From the NCBI GenBank assembly GCA_938074135.1, contig CALJFL010000067.1, forward strand, positions 1 through 18,499: 18,499 nt of DNA. Direction: 5' to 3'. This document shows positions 1 through 6,365 of this stretch, piece by piece (within the stretch, counting starts at the first letter, position 1; every line of letters begins with the position of its first letter). The translations under genes and the position numbers were made by a program. The notes beneath the pieces are model-generated. The model did not search any database, had not been told where the DNA came from, and worked only from the letters and a program-made list of their open reading frames with translations. The stretch is from an uncultured Halieaceae bacterium. GTDB lineage: Bacteria > Pseudomonadota > Gammaproteobacteria > Pseudomonadales > Halieaceae.

Positions 1-1136
1 TAGGCCGTGGTAACGATGACCAGCGAGCTGAGAGTACAGATCACCACAGTATCGATAAATGGCTCCAGCAGTGACACCAGGCCCTCAGAGGCAGGCTCAT
101 CAGTTTGCACGGCAGAGTGTGCGATCGAGGCTGAACCGATACCCGCCTCATTGGAAAACAGCGCGCGCTGGAACCCCACGATAATAGCACCGACCATGCC
201 GCCAGTCGCGCTTTCCATGCTAAAGGCACTGCCGATTATCAGGGCGATTGCGCCGGGAATCTGTTGGTAGCTCATCGCGATAATTATCACTGCAGAAATG
301 ACATAGAGCACGGCCATGAATGGCACTATATGGGCCGCCACCCGAGCTATAGAGCGAATGCCGCCGATGATCACCACGGCCACTGCCGCCGCAATCGCAA
401 GTCCAAAAAGCCATCCCTTGTCAGCGAAGAAACTCTGCTCGCCTCCAGTGATAACCACAAACTGCACGTAGGCCTGGTTCGACTGGAACATGTTGCCGAT
501 TCCCAGGCAGCCGATCACCAGAGACAGGGCATAAAAGCCACCCAACCATTTCCCCCAGCGCGGCGCGCCGCGGTCGGCAAGATAGCTTTCCAGGTAATAC
601 ATCGGGCCACCGGAAACCGAACCATCAGCATTATGCTTGCGGTACTTCACACCGAGGGTGCACTCGACCAGCTTGGTGGACATGGATAGAAAACCGGCCA
701 CGATTAACCAGAAGGCGGCGCCGGGTCCACCGATCACTATGGCCACAGCCACACCACCGATATTGCCAATGCCGACGGTGCCAGATACCGCGGTAGCCAC
801 GGCCTGAAAGTGGGAAATCTCGCCGCGGGCCTCGGGGTTGTGAAAATGGCCTCGCACATGACGAATGGCCAGCCCAAACCCACGTATATTGATAAAACCC
901 ATGTAAAACGTAAAGAAAAGGGCCGCCACAGCCAGCCACAGCACAATCAGCGGAAAGGGCTGCCCTAACAGCTCGATCTTGTAGAACACGATATTGGCCA
1001 GGCCATTGGCCAGCGGCCGCACCAGACTCTCGACCTGCTGATCAAAACTCTCGGCCACGACAAGGGAGGACAACAGAGTGAGCACGGTGGCGACCGCCAG
1101 CCTGCCGGGCCAGGTCGGACCAGGGAGTATCTTCAA
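1..1136 (-). CDS. Sodium:alanine/glycine symporter (AGCS family), 3' end beyond window
   Basis: An open frame runs without a stop from a TTG start at 1136 to the window edge, giving 378 codons. AGCS proteins usually have about 450-550 residues, so the C-terminal part is missing. The first ~28 residues look like a signal-type hydrophobic helix, followed by AESFDQQ. AGCS signatures are clear: SGTVGIGNIGGVA (about 118-130), GGPGAAFW (136-143), STKLVECTLGVKYR (153-166) and SGGPMYYLE (175-183). Further hydrophobic segments and the FQRALFSNEAGIGSA block follow. The family imports alanine or glycine with Na+ across the inner membrane. The TTG start is chosen because AGAGG lies about 7 bases upstream; there is no early in-frame ATG, and the first ATG (residue 79) would remove the first transmembrane segments. 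The gene lies 26 bases after the desaturase stop on the same strand, so co-transcription is possible. The family call is firm; the substrate is inferred from the family. Confidence 0.9.
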   Translation of the reverse strand, partial: MKILPGPTWPGRLAVATVLTLLSSLVVAESFDQQVESLVRPLANGLANIVFYKIELLGQPFPLIVLWLAVAALFFTFYMGFINIRGFGLAIRHVRGHFHNPEARGEISHFQAVATAVSGTVGIGNIGGVAVAIVIGGPGAAFWLIVAGFLSMSTKLVECTLGVKYRKHNADGSVSGGPMYYLESYLADRGAPRWGKWLGGFYALSLVIGCLGIGNMFQSNQAYVQFVVITGGEQSFFADKGWLFGLAIAAAVAVVIIGGIRSIARVAAHIVPFMAVLYVISAVIIIAMSYQQIPGAIALIIGSAFSMESATGGMVGAIIVGFQRALFSNEAGIGSASIAHSAVQTDEPASEGLVSLLEPFIDTVVICTLSSLVIVTTA

Positions 1137-1162
1137 CTGCTTACCTCTGAAATTGATAAGTG

Positions 1163-2119
1163 CTAACCAATCGCATGACGCAATAGCGCGCCGTAGCTAT
1201 TGAATTGAGGCACGCCAACCAGGGCCTCTCGCCTACGCAAATGCTCACGCAAGGCCGCCAGGCGATAGCAGGGGACACTGGCCATAAAATGATGCTCCAT
1301 GTGGTAGTTGACCCCATTGGGAGCAAACAGCAGGCGCTGCCACCATGGCGCCTCTACTGTACGGGTATTCATGCGCGGATCGGAGTCATACAGATCCGGT
1401 ACCGCAGCATGCTCTGCGACCTGCCTGACCCTGATGATAAACATGAATACTGTCATGAAAGACCCCAGCCACAGCAGATAAGCCCAGCCTATCCCGAAAG
1501 CCCAGAGCACCGCGAACAGGATGAACTGGGTTAGCAACTGCAAATAGAATGTACGTCCGGGCTTGCCCGGTTCATGGCTCATCACACCCGCCTCACCGCG
1601 AGCGAGGTATGTCAGGAGTTTGATCCCTGTCTGGCCGCTGAAATCGCGCAGGGCTTTACGCCTGAAACTCTCCGGGGATATCGGATAAGCAGCATAATTC
1701 GGCAGATCGGGATCGTCATGGGTACCAGCCTTCTGATGGTGTTCCAGATGGCCGCGGGCATACGAGGGCAAATCATTGAAAATCGGCAATGCACAAAACC
1801 ATTGCCCGAGCACGTCATTTAGCCAGGGCGTCCTGAACAGTGTCCGGTGTCCGGCCTCATGCATAAGAACAGCCAGCCCCAGTTGCCGCCCTGCGAGCAG
1901 AACAACCGCCAGCGGGATGGTAACGATATTGGGATAAACACCGACCACAGCAAATATCGCCGCAATACCCAGCCAGTTAGCCAGGAACAAGCGCCAGGCA
2001 TGGAGATCGCTCTTAGCCGTAAACCGGGCAATTTCATCGCGATCGAGGTAGTCGCTGATCTTCACTGAGTTCTGCTTCCGGATCTCAATTTCCGTTAATC
2101 GTAACAGAAGTGCGGGCAT
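1163..2119 (-). CDS. Fatty acid desaturase family membrane di-iron protein
   Basis: The three histidine boxes of the membrane di-iron desaturase/hydroxylase superfamily are present: HEAGH (87-91), HLEHH (124-128) and HMEHH (273-277). Hydrophobic helices lie between them (about 45-85 and 185-225). Length, 318 aa from ATG 2119, fits the family. Such enzymes use O2 and ferredoxin- or cytochrome-type electron donors to desaturate or hydroxylate acyl chains or other lipids in the inner membrane; the substrate cannot be read from sequence. The start is uncertain. ATG 2119 has no clear ribosome site. GTG at 2065 (300 aa, beginning VKISDYLDRDE) has GGAAG about 9 bases upstream and removes an N-terminus that does not look conserved, so it may be the true start. 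The symporter gene follows 26 bases downstream. Upstream lies the region with three TCGAGCAA repeats. Confidence 0.9.
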   Translation of the reverse strand: MPALLLRLTEIEIRKQNSVKISDYLDRDEIARFTAKSDLHAWRLFLANWLGIAAIFAVVGVYPNIVTIPLAVVLLAGRQLGLAVLMHEAGHRTLFRTPWLNDVLGQWFCALPIFNDLPSYARGHLEHHQKAGTHDDPDLPNYAAYPISPESFRRKALRDFSGQTGIKLLTYLARGEAGVMSHEPGKPGRTFYLQLLTQFILFAVLWAFGIGWAYLLWLGSFMTVFMFIIRVRQVAEHAAVPDLYDSDPRMNTRTVEAPWWQRLLFAPNGVNYHMEHHFMASVPCYRLAALREHLRRREALVGVPQFNSYGALLRHAIG

Positions 2120-2149
2120 GAATCAGTCCGAGAATATTCTGGTGGGGTT

Positions 2150-2219
2150 TCGAGCAAGGCAGTACAACCCTGACTCGAGCAATTGATCTTTAACCGAGCG
2201 CGATTTGCTTATCGAGCAA
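2150..2219. repeat. Three TCGAGCAA direct repeats in desaturase/lipoprotein divergent region
   Basis: TCGAGCAA occurs at 2150-2157, 2175-2182 and 2212-2219 (25 and 37 bases apart), all in the same orientation. The first and third continue as AAGGC and AAGCC. They lie in the 146-base region between two divergently transcribed genes. The third copy falls within the spacer of a candidate promoter for the plus-strand gene. A perfect 10-bp palindrome, AGAATATTCT, lies at 2131-2140. Clustered short direct repeats of this kind suggest a transcription-factor binding region; the factor is unknown. Confidence 0.45.
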
Positions 2220-2233
2220 GCCACATGGATAAT
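2205..2233 (+). promoter_or_regulatory. Candidate sigma70 promoter for the lipoprotein-like gene
   Basis: TTGCTT (2205-2210), a 17-base spacer and GATAAT (2228-2233; five of six matches to TATAAT) would start transcription near 2240, about 26 bases before the GTG start. One TCGAGCAA repeat sits in the spacer, a position where bound protein would block RNA polymerase. The -35 box is weak. Confidence 0.35.
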
Positions 2234-2265
2234 TCCCGCTCTTTCGAACAACCCGGCAAAAACTC

Positions 2266-2955
2266 GTGTCCCGATACCTGACTATCGCGCTTTTTATCAT
2301 CGTCTGTACGGCTTGCTCCAACCCGGCCGACGAGGCTGAGCAGGCCATGGCCGCTATCCACCCTAAACGGACTGAGCTGGAGTTTCGCGATCTCAAACGT
2401 TATCCCGAGAGCATTATCTGCGGACAGTACAATGCCGTGTCAGTGATGGGAGAGGAGACCGGCTTTGACAGGTTTATCATTCGCGACGGCAAAGCCAACA
2501 AACGGCCCAGCGACTCGGATTACACCATTTACTGCTCTAGAGAACCGGCAAAAGAGTTGCAGCGGCTATTGGGTATTGCTCCGGTAGATCGCAGCAACTC
2601 CACTCTCATGCAGATACTGGCAGACTTCAGCCAGTTATCTGACGCTCTGGCGTCGTATGAGAAGGATATGTACGGCCTACCCAAAGGCAAGGACGGACTA
2701 GAGGAACTCGTGGCGTCCGAGGTAGCGGTGATGGCACCGAGAAAATACCGTGAAGGTGGTTATATCGAAAAACTACCTCAGGACCCCTGGCACAGACCCT
2801 ACCTGTACGAAGCCTCGCAGCTGGGGGGTGTACGAGGCACTTATGAAATAAAGTCTTTGGGGGCTGACGGAGTGCCGGGCGGTTCGGGCCAGGACGCCGA
2901 TGTGAGCACCGATCATCTGGAGTATCTGCAGCACATCCTCGCGATAGGTAGCTAG
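2266..2955 (+). CDS. Probable lipoprotein with C-terminal type II secretion GspG-like domain
   Basis: The protein has 229 aa from a GTG start. Residues 1-16 form a short hydrophobic export signal ending in TAC-SNP. Cys17 could be lipidated, but Cys rather than Leu/Val at the -3 position is atypical, so this is tentative. The C-terminal ~70 residues match the C-terminal fold of major pseudopilins: YIEKLPQDPWHRPY followed by YEIKSLGADGVPGGSGQDADV, the part that binds calcium in GspG. The N-terminal prepilin peptidase motif and long pilin helix are absent, so this is a pseudopilin-like domain on another carrier, not a pilin. The middle (about 30-150) is not recognised. No other secretion genes are nearby. 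No good ribosome site precedes the GTG; starting at the next Met (28) would delete the signal. The gene converges on the OYE gene, and the two stop codons overlap in CTAG. Confidence 0.8.
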   Translation: MSRYLTIALFIIVCTACSNPADEAEQAMAAIHPKRTELEFRDLKRYPESIICGQYNAVSVMGEETGFDRFIIRDGKANKRPSDSDYTIYCSREPAKELQRLLGIAPVDRSNSTLMQILADFSQLSDALASYEKDMYGLPKGKDGLEELVASEVAVMAPRKYREGGYIEKLPQDPWHRPYLYEASQLGGVRGTYEIKSLGADGVPGGSGQDADVSTDHLEYLQHILAIGS

Positions 2956-4013
2956 CCTAGAGATGAATAACTGGTGTAGCCCTCGGCCCCGATGGAGTAC
3001 AGGGTAGCCAGGTCGAAATCGCTGAGCTCGGCGCCGCGCCTGAAGCGCTCCACCAGGTCCGGATTGGCAATGAACGGTCGACCGAACGCTACGGCACTTA
3101 ATGTGCCATCACCCACAGCCCGACTCGCTTCTTCGAAGCTGTAACTCTCATTACCGATCAGACGGTCGCCAAAATAGCGCTGACCGAGTGCAATATTGTC
3201 CACCCTGCCCTTCGGCATACGAATCACGTGCAGGTAGGCCAGGCCCAGGGGCTGTGCCCGAGTCAGTAAGTAATCGAAAGTCTCCTGCGGATTGTCGTCG
3301 GCAAGATCATTAAAGGGATTATCCGGGCAGATGCGCAGACCCACCCGATCAGCTCCGGCAACCCCGGTGATCGCTGCCAGCGTTTCCAGTACAAAACGGG
3401 TGCGGCCCTGCACCTCTCCGCCGTAGACATCCGTGCGCTTGTTGCTGCCGGTGGACAGGAACTGGGCCGGCAGGTAGCCACTGGTGCAGTGCAACTCAAC
3501 CCCGTCGAAACCAGCCTCAAGTGCATTTTCGGTGGCCCTGGCGTATTCGGCGACCACCTCACCAACCTCCAGAGTAGTCAGGGCACGAGGCTCCATCAGC
3601 GGCTGCATACCTGCTTCGTCCGTATAGAGCTCACCCCGTGCTCGAATGGCTGAGGGCGCAACGGTTTCGCTACCGAGCGGTTTATTTTCGGCTGCGGCAA
3701 CGCGGCCCACGTGCATCAGCTGGGCAACGATGGTGCCACCCTGAGCATGCACCGCATCGGTTACCTTGCGCCAGCCCGCCACCTGCTCGGCGGTGTAGAT
3801 GCCCGGCGTACGGCAATAGCCGATACCATCGGCACTGGGGGCGACTCCCTCAGTGACAATAAGGCCCGCTGAGGCACGCTGGCTGTAGTATTGGGCCATC
3901 AGCTGAGTGGGTACCGCGCCACTGCCGGCACGACTGCGGGTCATTGGTGCCATAACCACGCGATTACGTAACTGCAGCACCCCAAGCGTCAGTGGAGAAA
4001 ACAGGTCGGTCAT
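2952..4013 (-). CDS. Old Yellow Enzyme family alkene reductase (NemA-like)
   Basis: This is a 353-aa FMN-dependent ene-reductase of the OYE/NemA class, full length. Visible family blocks are LFSPLTLGVLQLRNRVVMAPMTRSRA (start to 29), QLMHVGRVA (98-106), GFDGVELH (168-175), NKRTDVYGG (191-199) and VAFGRPFIANPDLVERF near the end, closing with EGYTSYSSL. These proteins use NAD(P)H to reduce C=C bonds conjugated to carbonyl or nitro groups. Oddity: the usual His-x-x-Asn/His pair that anchors the substrate oxygen is H175-C-T-S178, so the second partner is Ser. The following Tyr180 is kept. QLW of NemA-like enzymes is QLM here. The gene is last in the operon and its ATG overlaps the previous stop by one base (TGATG), which suggests translational coupling. 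Confidence 0.93.
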   Translation of the reverse strand: MTDLFSPLTLGVLQLRNRVVMAPMTRSRAGSGAVPTQLMAQYYSQRASAGLIVTEGVAPSADGIGYCRTPGIYTAEQVAGWRKVTDAVHAQGGTIVAQLMHVGRVAAAENKPLGSETVAPSAIRARGELYTDEAGMQPLMEPRALTTLEVGEVVAEYARATENALEAGFDGVELHCTSGYLPAQFLSTGSNKRTDVYGGEVQGRTRFVLETLAAITGVAGADRVGLRICPDNPFNDLADDNPQETFDYLLTRAQPLGLAYLHVIRMPKGRVDNIALGQRYFGDRLIGNESYSFEEASRAVGDGTLSAVAFGRPFIANPDLVERFRRGAELSDFDLATLYSIGAEGYTSYSSLG

Positions 4014-4654
4014 CAGCGTACCCTTATCCGCGGTTCGGCGGCGCCGCGTCGCATCGTGTTAAGGAACTCGTCCAGCGGTGCAGGCTCCGCAACCTCAGGT
4101 TCATCCTCCCCCGGGGGGTTGGCCCAAAAATCCGTCCAGGAGGGCCACAGATCATGGTAGGCGCCCTCGTAGGGCTCACGATCAGGCCAGCGCATTTTGT
4201 TGTCACCCACAGGCGGCTTGTTCAGATCTGTGGCGTACCAGTAACAAGGCAGTCGCCGACGAAAATACCAGCGACCATCAATCCGTTCGTAGTTATCCCA
4301 GTACAGCATCTGCATGATCACCCATTCAGTGCCGCCATCGGCGCAAGGTGTCTCGTGTTCATTTTTGGAGTAAACCACACCGTGGGCATGATCAGGGTCA
4401 TCAAACTCAATCACATGATTGCCAATATGGTGCGAGGTGCCAGTGAATTGCTGGCGCAAGGTATCGTCCAGCCATCGCTTGAGATGTGCGCGGCCCGTCA
4501 ATTCCCGACTGACCCGAATGTCCGCCGCGAACAGGTTTACATGAGCATCCAGGTCGCGCATATCCAATGACAGTGAATACTTGGCCGCAAGTTGCCGTAT
4601 TTCATCCAATGCCTCAAGACGATCAATACGGGAAGCCAGATCAGTTGTGTTCAT
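4013..4654 (-). CDS. SnoaL/NTF2-like domain protein
   Basis: The 213-aa protein has the N-terminal pattern of SnoaL-like (NTF2-fold) proteins: DRLEALDEIRQLAAKYSLSLDMRDLDAHVNLFAADI (11-46), then TSHHIGNHVIEFDD and VIMQMLYWDNYERIDGRWYF. The fold is a cone-shaped barrel used by polyketide cyclases, scytalone dehydratase and ketosteroid isomerase. A role as isomerase, dehydratase or hydratase of a pathway intermediate is plausible but cannot be assigned. It is longer than the ~130-150 aa core, with a Trp- and Pro-rich C-terminal tail (about 150-213). The same fold occurs in ring-hydroxylating dioxygenase beta subunits, but this gene is far from the Rieske gene and in another operon. It starts 3 bases after the SDR stop and overlaps the OYE start by one base. 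Confidence 0.82.
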   Translation of the reverse strand: MNTTDLASRIDRLEALDEIRQLAAKYSLSLDMRDLDAHVNLFAADIRVSRELTGRAHLKRWLDDTLRQQFTGTSHHIGNHVIEFDDPDHAHGVVYSKNEHETPCADGGTEWVIMQMLYWDNYERIDGRWYFRRRLPCYWYATDLNKPPVGDNKMRWPDREPYEGAYHDLWPSWTDFWANPPGEDEPEVAEPAPLDEFLNTMRRGAAEPRIRVR

Positions 4655-4657
4655 CTC

Positions 4658-5431
4658 TCAATCCCAACTGGCAGTGCCAGTGCCTAATTCTGCTGTTCTG
4701 CCACCGTCAACTACCAGCTCGGCGCCGGTAATATACGAGGACTCGTCACTGGCCAGGAACATGATGGCGTTGGCACATTCGACCGGGTCACCAATCCTGC
4801 CAATGGGCAGGCTGCGCGCCGTGGCCGCCTGGGATTCTGCGTCCGGCATCAGCCCCTGTGTGGGTGGGGTGAGAAAAACGCCGGGAATGACTGCGTTGAC
4901 ACGCACACCCTTTTTGCCCCACTCGATCGCGGCATTTCGGGTCAGGGCCAGCATGCCGGCTTTGGCGGCGCTATAGCCCGCGGTGCCTACAGAACCCAAC
5001 AGGCCACAGACCGATGACACATTCACCACCGCGCCGCCGGCCGCACTCAGGTGGGGAAACGACTCACGCATCAGGTACATGGCACCGTCGAGAGAGACAC
5101 TGAAGTTTTGCCTCCAGGCCTTGCTGCTGTGACTGGCCAACATCCCCGGCACCATCAGCACCGCGTTATTGACCACTATATCCAGACGGCCATAGCGCTC
5201 TATCGCAGCAGCCACCAGTGCACGCACGGCATCCTCATCAGTGATGTCCGTCGCCAGCGCACAGGCTTCGCCACCCGCTGCCGTGATTTGTTCAACGACC
5301 GCCTGCAGTTCAGCATCGCGCCGGGCAGCAAGGACCACCTTGGCCCCTTCCGCGGCGAATCGCTGTGCCGTGGCCGCCCCTATGCCCTGGCTGGCACCCG
5401 TAACTATGGCAACCTTGTCCTGCAATCTCAT
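4658..5431 (-). CDS. Short-chain dehydrogenase/reductase (SDR), probably NADP(H)-type
   Basis: A 257-aa classical SDR. Cofactor motif TGASQGIG (11-18), NNA (88-90), catalytic Ser140, Tyr153 and Lys157 (YSAAK) and the C-terminal SSYITGAELVVDGG are all present. Two arginines after the second strand (AARR, 35-38) favour NADP(H) over NAD(H). The enzyme would oxidise a secondary alcohol or reduce a ketone; the substrate is unknown. It is the third gene of the receptor operon, 36 bases after the LLM stop and 3 bases before the SnoaL-like gene. Confidence 0.93.
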   Translation of the reverse strand: MRLQDKVAIVTGASQGIGAATAQRFAAEGAKVVLAARRDAELQAVVEQITAAGGEACALATDITDEDAVRALVAAAIERYGRLDIVVNNAVLMVPGMLASHSSKAWRQNFSVSLDGAMYLMRESFPHLSAAGGAVVNVSSVCGLLGSVGTAGYSAAKAGMLALTRNAAIEWGKKGVRVNAVIPGVFLTPPTQGLMPDAESQAATARSLPIGRIGDPVECANAIMFLASDESSYITGAELVVDGGRTAELGTGTASWD

Positions 5432-5467
5432 TGCATGATTCCCCTTATTTGGCCCGCGAGTCTAACC

Positions 5468-6337
5468 CTAAAAGGCCTCGATCACATGCTTTGCAAATTT
5501 TTGCAAAGCCTCTATTTTTTCGCTTTCAGTCACGCCGGGGTCCGCCGGATTCCAGGGGGTAACCGAAATGTCAGTCACGCCCAGGGCGGCCAGGCGTTGA
5601 TAATCTTCAACACCCCGAGCCGACATATCGAAAGCATGAATCTCGAAATCACTTCGCGAATCGGTACCATAATCACGCCGCAGCGCCTGCAGGCTGTCTA
5701 TCAACTGGGCCAGTGTGTCGTAATCACTATTGGCCGATATCCAGCCGTCCCCTATTCGGGCAGCACGGCGCAGCGCCGGTTTGGCATGGCCACCAATCAG
5801 GATAGGCACCGGCGCCGAGGGTACCGGCGAAAGCTTCATCCTGCCGATCTCATAATTGTCGCTGTGATACTCGAAATACTCACCACTCATGGCACCGCGA
5901 ATAATGGCAAGGCAGTCGTCCATCATTGCACCGCGGCTATCGAAATCAACACCATTGTATTCAAAGTCCTCCCGCCACGGGCTGAGGCCAGCTCCGAGAG
6001 ACACCCTGTTGTTACTGATAACTGCCAGTGATGACAAAGCCTTTGCCAACACCAAAGGCTGACGCACAGGCACTTTCATCACTGCCGGGAAAAACCGTAA
6101 GCGCTCGGTCACTGCCACCAGGCTCGCCAAAGCGACAAAGGGCTCGAGCACAGGCATGCCTTCAAGGGCCTGTCGAACGGCCTCGGTACTCATATAGGGA
6201 TAATCGGAGGCGGTAACCTCGGGATAGAACAGACTGTCGGGGATGGCAAACGAGGTCCACCCAGCCTCTTCGGCGGAACGAGCGAGGACGGGATAATGCT
6301 CTATCCCGCCCAGCCCTGTCATCAGGGTAAATCGCAT
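5468..6337 (-). CDS. LLM-class flavin-dependent oxidoreductase
   Basis: The 289-aa protein belongs to the luciferase-like (bacterial luciferase/F420-dependent) TIM-barrel superfamily. Family blocks are ARSAEEAGWTSFAIPDSLF (19-37), LAKALSSLAVISNNRVSLGAGLSPW (about 97-121), GVDFDSRGAMMDDCLAIIR, VPILIGGHAKPALRRAARIGDGWI and a C-terminal LAALGVTDISVTPWN. Members use FMNH2 or reduced F420. In Gammaproteobacteria FMN is likelier, giving a monooxygenase or dehydrogenase, but the cofactor cannot be read from sequence. It is the second gene of the receptor operon (28 bases after the receptor stop). Near its 3' end the coding sequence contains a perfect 22-base inverted repeat, listed separately. Confidence 0.88.
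   Translation of the reverse strand: MRFTLMTGLGGIEHYPVLARSAEEAGWTSFAIPDSLFYPEVTASDYPYMSTEAVRQALEGMPVLEPFVALASLVAVTERLRFFPAVMKVPVRQPLVLAKALSSLAVISNNRVSLGAGLSPWREDFEYNGVDFDSRGAMMDDCLAIIRGAMSGEYFEYHSDNYEIGRMKLSPVPSAPVPILIGGHAKPALRRAARIGDGWISANSDYDTLAQLIDSLQALRRDYGTDSRSDFEIHAFDMSARGVEDYQRLAALGVTDISVTPWNPADPGVTESEKIEALQKFAKHVIEAF
5488..5509 (+). repeat. Perfect inverted repeat with plus-strand T-run
   Basis: GCTTTGCAAA and TTTGCAAAGC are exact reverse complements separated by TT, giving a 9-bp stem with a four-base loop when folded. On the plus strand it is followed by CTCTATTTTTT (5510-5520), the layout of an intrinsic terminator, but it lies antisense inside the last codons of the LLM gene (EALQKFAKH). 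On the operon mRNA no U-run follows. There it could instead act as a stability or processing hairpin 57 bases before the SDR start. Confidence 0.5.
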
Positions 6338-6365
6338 TACTAAGTGGCTTTACCCTGACCCTTAC

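Noticed and set aside
2266..2955. Annotating the GspG-like protein as a type II secretion pseudopilin
   Set aside because: No prepilin peptidase motif or N-terminal pilin helix, and no secretion genes nearby.
4013..4654. SnoaL-like gene as the beta subunit of the Rieske oxygenase
   Set aside because: The folds are related, but the gene lies about 11 kb from the Rieske gene in another operon, and the Rieske protein resembles single-subunit KshA-type enzymes.
5051..6031. 326-codon open frame on the plus strand across the SDR and LLM genes
   Set aside because: It is antisense to two genes with clear family motifs, spans their boundary, and its translation shows no family pattern; it is a by-product of codon bias.
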